In this document: in pieces, positions 23,492 to 31,068 of the stretch
How positions within the stretch are numbered: position 1 is the stretch's first letter
Layout of the letters: each line of letters opens with the position of its first letter
NCBI GenBank assembly: GCA_030041215.1
Contig: JASHOH010000201.1
Coordinates: 1-34,902, forward strand
From: Candidatus Sulfotelmatobacter sp.
GTDB taxonomy: Bacteria > Acidobacteriota > Terriglobia > Terriglobales > Acidobacteriaceae
Direction: 5' to 3'
Length of the DNA: 34,902 nucleotides
Notes under the pieces: model-generated
What the model was told of the DNA's origin: nothing
The model's database searches: none
What the model saw: only the letters and a program-made list of their open reading frames with translations
Program-made: the position numbers and the translations under genes

Positions 23492-25897
23492 CTATCTCAT
23501 AGATTCCTCGATTTCAGAGATCCAATCCGGCCTTTTGAGCACTTCGCGCGGCTTCGGCCCATCGGCGGCGCCAACGATGCCGTCTTGTTCCATCAGGTCG
23601 ATCAAATGCGCAGCACGGCCGTAGCCGATGCGCAGGCGGCGCTGCAAGAGGGAAGTCGACGCCTTGCCGAATTCCACGACCAGCTTGACAGCGTCCTGAT
23701 AGAGAGGATCATCCTCGCCACCCTCTTCTGAGCCATTATTCCCGCCAGACTCAACGCCCTCAGCCTCTCGTTCTTCGCGCTCGTCCGCCGGCGCTTCGAG
23801 GAATTGCTGCTCATACTCGGCTGCGCCTTGTGCCTTCCAGAACTCGACGACGGCGGCGATTTCTTTTTCAGTCACTAAAGGGGCGTGCAGCCGATGCACG
23901 CGCGCCGATCCCGACGGCAGATAAAGCATATCGCCTTTGCCGAGCAGGGCTTCAGCTCCGTTGGCGTCAAGAATGGTGCGGGAATCGACCTTAGTGGCCA
24001 CGCGGAACGAGATGCGCGCGGGAAAATTGGCTTTGATCAGTCCGGTGATCACATCGACCGACGGCCGCTGCGTGGCGAGCACGAGGTGAATGCCGACCGC
24101 GCGCGCCATCTGCGCCAGGCGCGTGATGGATTCTTCGACATTAGAAGAATCAAGCATCATGAGGTCGGCAAGTTCGTCGATGATGATGACGATATAGGGG
24201 ATCGGCTTATCGTCGGAATCTTCTTCGAACAGGCTGGGGGTACCACCGTTATCGAAGAGACGGTTGTACTGATCAATGTTGCGCACGCCCTTGGAGGCGA
24301 GCAGTTTGAGGCGGCGCTCCATTTCGCGGACGGCGTTGCGCAGCGCGTTGGCGGCAAGTTTAGGCTCAGTAATGATGGGCGTGTAGAGGTGCGGAATGCC
24401 TTCGTAGTTGCCGAGTTCGAGGCGCTTGGGGTCGACCAAGATCAAACGAACCTGATCGGGCGTGGCCTTATACAAAATCGACATGATGAAGGCGTTGATG
24501 GCCACGGATTTGCCCGTGCCCGTTGAGCCGGCGATGAGAAGGTGCGGCATGCCGTTAAGGTCGGCGACCTGGATGCGTCCGTTGATATCTTTACCCATGG
24601 CCATGGTGAGTTTCGACTTCGAGGCCATGAACTCCTGCGACTCGATGTTCTCGCGCAGCCAGATGATTTCACGCTCGCGGTTCGGCACCTGAATGCCCAC
24701 GGTCGATTTGCCGGGCATGCGCTCGATGAGAATGCTTTCAGCTTTGAGCGCGAGGCAGAGATCGTCGGTGAGATTTGTGATGCGGCTGTATTTGATGCCG
24801 GCATCGGGCTTGAACTCAAAGGTAGTGACGACGGGCCCGGGATTGATCTGCGTGACTTGGCCGTGCACGTCGAACTCGGCATACTTCTCTACGAGCACCT
24901 GCGCCAGCAGTTTCAGTTCGTCGGCATCGACGGCTTGCTGCTCATCGGAACGGTGGAGCAGGGAACTGGAAGGAAGTTTGTAGCCGCCCGCGATTTTTGG
25001 CATGGTGGTGCGCGGTTTGTGGTCGGAGTCTGCGCGGGCGTTGAGAACGGGATCGAGCGTGGTTTCCTCTTGCTCGTTGGAAGCTGGCAGAGGCTCGTGC
25101 AAAATTCCGCCAGTAGAGGGTGGTTCCTGGGCGGGCTCCTCTTCCATCATTTTCTCGATGCCGGTGCGGCGAGGCTCCTGCGCACGGGGCTGCTCCGCTT
25201 GCCGCGAAGGAATCAACTGCGTCTTCACCACGGGCTTCGAGATCCGGCGCTTTTCGAGTTCCTTCTGCTGGCGAATTTTGATCCGTTCCTGCCGCCAATC
25301 CTCATAGCGGTTGTAGAGCGCGGTCATCCAGGCGAAGCGCGTCGGCGCCCAGAGTCGAATTGCGGTAAAGGAAAACGCAGTTGATAAATAGAGCGCAGTC
25401 GCGAGAATGGCGGCGCAGACGATGTAGGCGCCTGCGACGTTCAGATAATGAACGAGGAAGTCGCCGACAATACGTCCGAGCAGGCCTTCGATGGGGATGA
25501 CGTTCATCCACCGCGTGTGCCCCGGCAGCAGCGCCAGCATCGCAGGAACAAAGACGACCAACCACACGCCGCCAAGCGTCTTTGCCACCGGCGACTGAAT
25601 CTTTCGCGAGGCGAACCAGCGCACGCCGAGCATCGCCGGGAAAATGGGTAGCAGAAACGCGCCGATGCCGAAAAATTGCAGGACCAGGTCAGAAATGAAC
25701 GCGCCGACCATGCCGATCCAATTGCGGGCAACATGCGTGCCGGTGAGCGTCGATGCGCTGTTAAGCGAGGGATCGAGCGGCGAATACGACGCCAACGCTA
25801 GGAAAAGGAGGAGCGCAGAAACGCACAACAGGAACCCGACCAGCTCATTGAGCCGCCGGTTGCCCGTAGGGACAAATATCTTTCCGAGAAAACCCAT
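23492..25897 (-). CDS. ftsK: DNA translocase FtsK/SpoIIIE
   Basis: The septal DNA pump that clears chromosome termini during division. From the Met at 25897 it is 801 residues. An N-terminal membrane domain (about 15-170) contains four or five spans; a charged, Pro-rich linker (about 190-300) follows; then the motor: Walker A AGSTGTGKSV with Lys463, VDPKRLELGNYEGIPHL, Walker B IVIIIDELADLMM and ATQRPSVDVITGLIKANFPARI. The C-terminal gamma winged helix (VEFGKASTSLLQRRLRIGYGRAAHLIDLME) reads polar DNA motifs. An acidic insert (EEREAEGVESGGNNGSEEGGEDD) lies just before gamma. I start at 25897 because homologues begin there; the frame stays open 26 residues further to an ATG at 25975. Neither start has a clear ribosome binding site. 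Confidence 0.97.
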   Translation of the reverse strand: MGFLGKIFVPTGNRRLNELVGFLLCVSALLLFLALASYSPLDPSLNSASTLTGTHVARNWIGMVGAFISDLVLQFFGIGAFLLPIFPAMLGVRWFASRKIQSPVAKTLGGVWLVVFVPAMLALLPGHTRWMNVIPIEGLLGRIVGDFLVHYLNVAGAYIVCAAILATALYLSTAFSFTAIRLWAPTRFAWMTALYNRYEDWRQERIKIRQQKELEKRRISKPVVKTQLIPSRQAEQPRAQEPRRTGIEKMMEEEPAQEPPSTGGILHEPLPASNEQEETTLDPVLNARADSDHKPRTTMPKIAGGYKLPSSSLLHRSDEQQAVDADELKLLAQVLVEKYAEFDVHGQVTQINPGPVVTTFEFKPDAGIKYSRITNLTDDLCLALKAESILIERMPGKSTVGIQVPNREREIIWLRENIESQEFMASKSKLTMAMGKDINGRIQVADLNGMPHLLIAGSTGTGKSVAINAFIMSILYKATPDQVRLILVDPKRLELGNYEGIPHLYTPIITEPKLAANALRNAVREMERRLKLLASKGVRNIDQYNRLFDNGGTPSLFEEDSDDKPIPYIVIIIDELADLMMLDSSNVEESITRLAQMARAVGIHLVLATQRPSVDVITGLIKANFPARISFRVATKVDSRTILDANGAEALLGKGDMLYLPSGSARVHRLHAPLVTEKEIAAVVEFWKAQGAAEYEQQFLEAPADEREEREAEGVESGGNNGSEEGGEDDPLYQDAVKLVVEFGKASTSLLQRRLRIGYGRAAHLIDLMEQDGIVGAADGPKPREVLKRPDWISEIEESMR

Positions 25898-26065
25898 GGG
25901 GGCCGTTAAGGCACGGGCGAATTGTCCGTGGCGCAAATCGGCCAGAGCGACATCATTATGGCAGGAACAGCACATGGGGGCAATGGGAGGGGGTGGTGAG
26001 TTGGGTGCCTGACAGTAGGCGGTGCTTCCTTCCGCAAAAGGCAGAGTCGGCGCAGGATTGGGCTG

Positions 26066-26716
26066 TCACAACTCTCCCCGCCGTTCCAGTTGTTTATAAA
26101 AAACGAGCGAATACACTGCCGGAACGAGCGCACTGGTCAGAATCACCGCCATTGCCAGCCAGAAGGGCGCACCTAGGATTGCACTTGCCAAGCCCACAAG
26201 CCCTCCGGCGAAAAAAGTTTTCGCCGCAAAACGGTGTGTGGCGTTCCATACGTGTTCGCTAGCAATGGTCCACGGAGTACGTACGCCAAGGTAGAAATTA
26301 CGCCGCACTTCTCCAAGAACGTTTCCCAGCAGCGCAACCAGCAGGCTCACGCCGCCAATGATGGCGCGGCTGATGTCCAGCACGACGCCTAGCCCGGCAG
26401 CCAGTATGAGCAGGTAGATGTATCCCAGTATGGCCACAAGCACGACCATGATGTAAAGATATGTCGCGCGGAACGAATCCACCTCAAAGTGCCTGGGAGA
26501 AAGCCAGGGCAGCGCCCAGAACAGAAAAACGAAGGCCATCATCCCAGGCCCCCACAGGAACAGCGACCATTTCGGTCCCCAGCCGTTTGCCCGGCCATGC
26601 GCATCCCAATGCAGCGGGACGGTCTTCGGCAAGTGAGGATAGGCAACGGCAATTCCCGCCAGCACAGCCAGGATCACAGCTACAGCGCCAAGGTAATACT
26701 TCCGCTCAGTTGTCAT
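26066..26716 (-). CDS. SdpI-family membrane protein (DUF1648)
   Basis: A 216-residue protein with about six membrane spans. The N-terminal DUF1648 block (LPKTVPLHWDAHGRANGWG, about residues 29-47) and the SdpI signature NFYLGVRTPWTIASEHVWNATHRFAAKTF (about 141-169) are both intact. In Bacillus subtilis SdpI confers immunity to the SdpC toxin and sequesters the repressor SdpR at the membrane. Its ATG overlaps the stop of the upstream ArsR-type gene as ATGA, so translation is coupled. No SdpC-like toxin gene is nearby, which is common for SdpI relatives outside Bacillus; the protein may instead sense envelope stress or a foreign toxin. Confidence 0.92.
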   Translation of the reverse strand: MTTERKYYLGAVAVILAVLAGIAVAYPHLPKTVPLHWDAHGRANGWGPKWSLFLWGPGMMAFVFLFWALPWLSPRHFEVDSFRATYLYIMVVLVAILGYIYLLILAAGLGVVLDISRAIIGGVSLLVALLGNVLGEVRRNFYLGVRTPWTIASEHVWNATHRFAAKTFFAGGLVGLASAILGAPFWLAMAVILTSALVPAVYSLVFYKQLERRGEL

Positions 26717-27033
26717 TTTGTGCCTCCCTGCGGCGATGCAGGCCTGTCTTTCTTCTCTTTTTGCTCTCCTCCTCGCACCAGGTCTATGACCCACGCCATG
26801 ATGTCCTGCACGACCGTCGTATTCAGCCCATACCAGATCTGCTGGCCTTTGCGCCGGCTGGTGATGAGGTCAGCATCTTTTAATACGGAGAAATGGTGCA
26901 ACATCGAGGGCTTCGTCATGTCGAACTGGTCCGCCAAATCGCCTGCCGTGCGCTCGCCTTTTCGCAACAGGCCCAGAATTTCCCGGCGGGTAGGGTCGCT
27001 TAGGGCCTTGAACGCTTTGTTGTCGCGAGTCAC
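26713..27033 (-). CDS. SdpR-like ArsR-family repressor
   Basis: A 106-residue winged-helix repressor. It opens AFKALSDPTRREILGLLRKGE, then RTAGDLADQFDMTKPSMLHHFSVLKDADLI (helix-turn-helix) and a wing ITSRRKGQQIWYGLN. There are no metal-binding cysteines, so it belongs to the autorepressor branch (SdpR type) rather than the metal sensors. It starts with GTG at 27033 and has no Shine-Dalgarno sequence. It overlaps sdpI by four bases. A near-perfect 16-bp palindrome sits in the predicted promoter spacer upstream, supporting autorepression. By analogy with B. subtilis, SdpI would hold this repressor at the membrane when ligand is present. Confidence 0.92.
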   Translation of the reverse strand: MTRDNKAFKALSDPTRREILGLLRKGERTAGDLADQFDMTKPSMLHHFSVLKDADLITSRRKGQQIWYGLNTTVVQDIMAWVIDLVRGGEQKEKKDRPASPQGGTK

Positions 27034-27047
27034 GATAGTTAGACGTC

Positions 27048-27070
27048 AATATAATTAGACATATGCCTAA
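27048..27070 (-). promoter_or_regulatory. Candidate sdpRI promoter with palindromic operator
   Basis: On the minus strand the palindrome TTAGGCATATGTCTAA (27070-27055, symmetric at 14 of 16 positions) is followed one base later by TATATT (27053-27048), a five-of-six match to a -10 box. The palindrome would fill the space between -35 and -10. A second TTAGAC half-site on the plus strand is at 27039-27044, 16 bp from the first. The -35 hexamer itself is poor. Confidence 0.5.
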
Positions 27071-27122
27071 ATACTGCGCCAAGGGAGAGGCGATCGTGAA
27101 TTGTGCCCCTTTCTAATAAGGC

Positions 27123-27158
27123 GTGACTTCAGGTCTCGCTTATGACATAATTAAGCGA
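27123..27158 (+). promoter_or_regulatory. Promoter and operator of the toxin-antitoxin pair
   Basis: GTGACT (27123-27128, four of six to -35 consensus), 17 bp, then CATAAT (27146-27151, five of six to -10). Around the -10 box, TCGCTTA (27136-27142) and TAAGCGA (27152-27158) form a perfect inverted repeat with a 9-bp centre. TTATGACAT also occurs twice, at 27140-27148 and 27159-27167, the second across the start codon. Transcription from this -10 would begin at about 27158, only a few bases before the ATG. Confidence 0.55.
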
Positions 27159-27160
27159 TT

Positions 27161-27433
27161 ATGACATCCTCTTTGGAGAGTGACATTACAGAAGTCAGAG
27201 CTCGTATTAACGAAAACGGCCGTATCGTGCTTCCGGCAGCATTTCGCAAGGCTCTGGGCATCAACGCGGGAGACGAGGTCCTGATGCGCCTGCAAGATGA
27301 CGAGCTGCGTATCACCACCCAGCAGCTACGCATCAAGCGTGCCCAGCAGCGCGCCCGGAAGTACTTGAAGCCAGGCGTCTCGTTAGTTGACGAACTCATC
27401 GCTGAACGGCGGCAGGCTGCCAGGGATGAATAG
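27161..27433 (+). CDS. AbrB/SpoVT-type antitoxin (VapB-like)
   Basis: A 90-residue antitoxin. Residues ~10-55 are the swapped-hairpin AbrB DNA-binding fold: ARINENGRIVLPAAFRKALGI followed by GDEVLMRLQDDELRIT. The C-terminal helix (about 60-90), rich in Arg, Lys and Gln, would wrap the PIN toxin encoded next. The ATG at 27161 has no ribosome binding site, and the promoter found places the transcript start almost at this codon, suggesting leaderless translation. It overlaps the toxin start by eight bases, so the two are produced together. AbrB-type antitoxins normally bind their own promoter, here probably the inverted repeat around the -10 box. Confidence 0.92.
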   Translation: MTSSLESDITEVRARINENGRIVLPAAFRKALGINAGDEVLMRLQDDELRITTQQLRIKRAQQRARKYLKPGVSLVDELIAERRQAARDE

Positions 27434-27812
27434 AATTGTTTTGGATGCATCCGCGATTCTGGCCCTTATTGGAGCTGAAGTAGGCGCCGAAAAGCTGACT
27501 CCTGCTTTGTTGGACATTGCCGTCGCAAGCGCAGTAAACCTGTCGGAAGTCCACGCTAGACTGATCCGACGAGGCTGGACAGCGGATCAGGCCTGGCTAG
27601 ATGCCACGAGCACCATCCGAAAAGTGTTTCCCTTCGATGAGCAGCAGGCCAAACTCGCGGGAGATCTGATACTGCAAACGAAACCTCTGGGTCTATCATT
27701 GGCGGATCGTGCATGCCTGGTCCTAGGCATGGTTCTGGGCGCGCCCGTGTTCACAACCGATCGAACATGGCAAAAGCTGAAACTTGATGTGGAAATTCAC
27801 ACCATCCGATGA
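27426..27812 (+). CDS. PIN-domain toxin (VapC-like ribonuclease)
   Basis: A 128-residue PIN-domain protein, an Mg-dependent RNase toxin type. The acidic residues are in the expected places: Asp7 in IVLDASAIL, Glu41 in NLSEVHARL, Asp94 in LSLADRACL and Asp112 in VFTTDRTW. I chose the ATG at 27426, overlapping the last codons of the antitoxin; an upstream in-frame start would add 13 residues encoded inside the antitoxin gene. The overlap and order (antitoxin first) are standard for vapBC-type loci. Cellular target (tRNA, rRNA) is not predictable. Confidence 0.93.
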   Translation: MNRIVLDASAILALIGAEVGAEKLTPALLDIAVASAVNLSEVHARLIRRGWTADQAWLDATSTIRKVFPFDEQQAKLAGDLILQTKPLGLSLADRACLVLGMVLGAPVFTTDRTWQKLKLDVEIHTIR

Positions 27813-27893
27813 GGCGGTGAAAAGCTAGCTAACATCCTCGATCTTCAGGATCTCACGATTACTCCTGTAAAATAAGAGTTTCGACTGTACGCC

Positions 27894-29525
27894 TTGCTAC
27901 GTTCTGATCTCATCCCGTCTTTGCTGCTGACAAGCTACGCTGCCCCCAAGGGCATCGGGCACTATCTCCGTCAGCACCTATTGGACAAGACTTTTCAGGG
28001 CCTGTACCACACCGACGCCTTCGATCGCGCTCTGCTGATTCCTTACTTTATCGTCTTAGTCCTGCTTGCCGGATACGGCATTCACCGTTACATCCTGGTC
28101 TACCTTTATTACAAGCACAAAAAGAACCGCACCACTGAGCCGCTGGCGCACTTTGACGACTTGCCGCCGATTACCGTTCAGCTGCCCATTTTCAACGAGC
28201 AGTATGTCGTCGAGCGCCTGCTCGATGCCGTATGCAGGTTGAAGTACCCGCGCGAGAAGCTCGACATCCAAGTGCTCGACGATTCCACTGACGAAACCGT
28301 CGAGGTCGCCCGAAATCTGGTCGAGCGTTACGCTGCCTTGGGGAATCCCGTTACCTATCATCACCGCACCAACCGCGAAGGCTTCAAAGCGGGAGCGCTC
28401 GCCGAAGGATTGAAATCCGCCAAAGGCGAATTTGTCGCCATCTTCGACGCCGACTTCACTCCGCCCGAAGACTTTCTTCTGCGCACCATCCATCACTTTA
28501 CCGACCCCAAAATCGGCATGGTGCAAACCCGCTGGACGCACATCAACCGCGACTATTCGTTCCTGACGCAGGTCGAGGCCATCCTGCTCGATGGCCATTT
28601 CGTCCTGGAACATTCCGGCCGCGCCCGCACTGGCCTCTTCTTCAATTTCAATGGGACGGCCGGCATGTGGCGCCGCGCCGCCATTGACGACGCCGGCGGC
28701 TGGCAGCACGACACGCTTACCGAAGATACCGATCTTTCTTATCGCGCGCAGCTCAAAGGGTGGAAGTTCATCTACTTGCAGGATGTCGAATGCCCCGCCG
28801 AACTGCCCGTAGAAATGACTGCGTTTAAGACCCAGCAGGCGCGCTGGGCCAAAGGACTGATTCAAACTGGAAAGAAGATTCTGCCGCGTGTCTTGCGCAG
28901 CGACGCCCCGTTTCACACCAAGATCGAAGCATGGTATCACCTGACCGCGAACCTCAGCTATCCGCTCATGGTGATCCTGTCGGTGTTGATCCTGCCAGCC
29001 ATGATCATCCGCTTCTATCAGGGCTGGTTCCAGATGCTTTTCATCGATCTACCGCTTTTTCTGGCATCGACGTTTTCGATTTCCAGTTTCTACCTGGTCT
29101 CGCAGCGTGAATTGTTTCCGAAAAGCTGGCCGCGCGCGCTGCTGTATCTGCCTTTTCTAATGGCGCTGGGAATCGGGCTGACTATCACCAATACCAAAGC
29201 GGTAATCGAAGCGCTGATGGGCAAGCAGACGGCCTTTGCGCGGACTCCTAAATATCATGTGGAGTCGAAAAAAGACAAAATCCGCGCGACAAAGTACCGC
29301 AAGCGTCTGGGCTGGGTGCCCTGGGTTGAGCTGGTAATTGGGGCTTATTTCGCCTTGACGGTTTACTATGCAGTACAAAATGAAAACTTCGTCACCATTC
29401 CGTTTCTGCTTCTATTTGTCGTGGGTTATTGGTACACAGGATTGATGTCGCTGCTGCAAGGCCGCTTTGCCGGAGTCGAACTCAGCGCCGAGACCCATAC
29501 GAAGCCGTTTCCGGTGGGAGTGTAA
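27894..29525 (+). CDS. Family 2 glycosyltransferase, processive type
   Basis: A 543-residue membrane glycosyltransferase. One N-terminal span (about 44-64) precedes the GT-A domain with DDSTDE (Asp129/130), DAD (185-187), TEDTDLS (Glu277-Asp278) and QQARW (314-318); the D, DxD, ED, QxxRW set is that of processive beta-glycan synthases such as cellulose, mannan (plant CslA) or hyaluronan synthase. Four or five C-terminal spans follow (about 355-380, 385-405, 415-435, 470-490, 495-515), enough for a polysaccharide channel. No PilZ domain is present, and no BcsB or epimerase gene lies nearby. The annotated start is TTG at 27894; a CTG nine bases upstream has AAGAG at better spacing. The polymer made is unknown. 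Confidence 0.92.
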   Translation: MLRSDLIPSLLLTSYAAPKGIGHYLRQHLLDKTFQGLYHTDAFDRALLIPYFIVLVLLAGYGIHRYILVYLYYKHKKNRTTEPLAHFDDLPPITVQLPIFNEQYVVERLLDAVCRLKYPREKLDIQVLDDSTDETVEVARNLVERYAALGNPVTYHHRTNREGFKAGALAEGLKSAKGEFVAIFDADFTPPEDFLLRTIHHFTDPKIGMVQTRWTHINRDYSFLTQVEAILLDGHFVLEHSGRARTGLFFNFNGTAGMWRRAAIDDAGGWQHDTLTEDTDLSYRAQLKGWKFIYLQDVECPAELPVEMTAFKTQQARWAKGLIQTGKKILPRVLRSDAPFHTKIEAWYHLTANLSYPLMVILSVLILPAMIIRFYQGWFQMLFIDLPLFLASTFSISSFYLVSQRELFPKSWPRALLYLPFLMALGIGLTITNTKAVIEALMGKQTAFARTPKYHVESKKDKIRATKYRKRLGWVPWVELVIGAYFALTVYYAVQNENFVTIPFLLLFVVGYWYTGLMSLLQGRFAGVELSAETHTKPFPVGV

Positions 29526-29668
29526 AGGATAATAACCGGGATGGGCATGAGTTTTACTCGTGCCGGTCGCGACCGATAAATTGACTGGGCTTTAGCGGCT
29601 GTGGTGCTATTTGATCGGCCTAGTTATCAGATACGATTCCACGTAAAAAACAAAACGGACAAACAACC

Positions 29669-30997
29669 ATGCGCAAACATCGTCTTGCTTTTCTGATTTC
29701 GCTTGTCTTACTTCTTAGCACCTTCGGCGCTGCCCTCGAGCGCCAAACCAACGCTGACTACCGTGCCCGCCGAGAAGCCCTGGGCAAAAAAGTGAACGGC
29801 GTGGTCGTCTTGTTTTCAAAGACGGAGCATCTGAACGACCTTTACGGATTCCGCCAGGACGACAATTTTTACTATCTCACTGGGCAGAGCGAACCGGTGG
29901 GGGCATTGCTGATCGCCTCCGCCACCGAAGCGAAAGGCGACACCGCTCGCCCCTACACAGAGATCTTCTTTCTCCCTGCCCGCAACATGACGCAGGAAAA
30001 ATGGACGGGACCCAAGCTCGGGCCCGAAAATCTTGACGCGCCTAAGATCACGGGCTTCGATCAGGTTGAAGATCTCGCCAAACTGCCAGAAGAGCTGGAG
30101 AAATTTCTCGCCGTGGGCCGTCCACAAATCTATACCGATGTCGCGACGCAGTTTTCTGAGTCCACGTCAGCCGAGCCGCTGGCTTTTCTGAAAACTCAGA
30201 ATCCTTATGTCACTTTCTCCGACGTGCGCCCGATGATCGCGTCGTTGCGCACAACAAAAGATGCCGGAGAAGTGGCGCTCATTCGCAAAGCTGTCGACGC
30301 CTCGGTGGCCGCGCATTTCGCCGCGTTCAAAGCCGTCAAGCCGAGTGTGAACGAGCACCAGATCGAGGTCCTGATGGAGTATGAGTGGGGCAAGAGAGGC
30401 TGCGAGCGGGTCGCCTATGCTCCCATCGTCGGCTCTGGTATTAACTCCACCGTCCTGCACTATTCAGCTGACGATCAGGTAATGCAATCTGGAGACGTGG
30501 TCGTGATCGACGCCGCCGGCGAATATTCGATGTACGCTTCCGATATCACGCGCACGCTGCCCATCAACGGCCACTTCACTCCGCGCCAGCGCGAAATCTA
30601 CGACATCGTTCTCGGCGCACAGCAAGCCGCTGAAGCCGCCTTCGTTTCGGGCAAGTCGAACATGAAGCACGACGATCCGAACTCACTGCAGAAAGTCGCC
30701 TACGACTACATCAACACGCATGGCAAAGACCTGCACGGCGAGCCTCTGGGAAAATACTTCATCCACGGCCTTGGCCATTCCGTTGGACTCAACGTTCACG
30801 ATTCCACCGACTATAGCGTCCCATTCGGGCCTGGTCAGGTGTTCACAATTGAACCCGGCATTTACATTCCCGAAGAAAAAATCGGAGTGCGCATTGAAGA
30901 CGATTACTGGGTCGATCCCGATGGCAAGCTGGTAAAGCTGAGCGGCGCGCTGCCCTCGAAAGCAGAAGAAGTAGAGAAGTTGATGGGGGGGAAGTAG
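29669..30997 (+). CDS. Exported Xaa-Pro aminopeptidase (M24B)
   Basis: A 442-residue metallopeptidase of the pita-bread fold that releases residues preceding proline. A signal peptide (about 1-22, ending FGAALE) is present, unlike the cytosolic PepP of E. coli. The N-terminal AMP_N domain (YRARREALGKKV, YGFRQDDNFYYLTG) is followed by the catalytic domain with metal ligands Asp281 and Asp292 (VVIDAAGEY, ASDITRTLP), His370 in HGLGHSVGL, Glu395 in FTIEPGIY and Glu410 in GVRIEDDYW. The family and export are clear. It is followed by an exported amidohydrolase on the same strand, with a dispersed repeat between them. Confidence 0.96.
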   Translation: MRKHRLAFLISLVLLLSTFGAALERQTNADYRARREALGKKVNGVVVLFSKTEHLNDLYGFRQDDNFYYLTGQSEPVGALLIASATEAKGDTARPYTEIFFLPARNMTQEKWTGPKLGPENLDAPKITGFDQVEDLAKLPEELEKFLAVGRPQIYTDVATQFSESTSAEPLAFLKTQNPYVTFSDVRPMIASLRTTKDAGEVALIRKAVDASVAAHFAAFKAVKPSVNEHQIEVLMEYEWGKRGCERVAYAPIVGSGINSTVLHYSADDQVMQSGDVVVIDAAGEYSMYASDITRTLPINGHFTPRQREIYDIVLGAQQAAEAAFVSGKSNMKHDDPNSLQKVAYDYINTHGKDLHGEPLGKYFIHGLGHSVGLNVHDSTDYSVPFGPGQVFTIEPGIYIPEEKIGVRIEDDYWVDPDGKLVKLSGALPSKAEEVEKLMGGK

Positions 30998-31064
30998 TGG
31001 AAGAGCGGCGCTTCAGCGCCACGAAAGATCGCTCAATTTAGTCCGGGCTTTAGCCCCTGAGGTG
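30997..31064 (+). repeat. Dispersed GGGCTTTAGCCCCTGAGG repeat, copy 2
   Basis: The left end (30997-31016) and right end (31044-31064, 21 bases identical) match the element at 9735-9799, with an unrelated middle. The element begins at the last base of the Xaa-Pro aminopeptidase stop codon and its final GAGGTGG is the ribosome binding site of the next gene. Weaker relatives are seen at about 5862-5888 (opposite orientation) and 29585-29606. Confidence 0.75.
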
Positions 31065-31068
31065 GCTG

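Noticed and set aside
24542..25384. 280-codon open frame on the plus strand, with others at 23885-24526
   Set aside because: Opposite ftsK, whose Walker motifs and gamma domain lie in a single uninterrupted frame.
26489..27058. 189-codon open frame on the plus strand
   Set aside because: Opposite the coupled sdpR-sdpI genes; composition is Pro/Arg-rich with no domain pattern.
28056..28940. 294-codon open frame on the minus strand
   Set aside because: Opposite the catalytic domain of the glycosyltransferase; a long mirror frame is expected from the codon bias of this genome.
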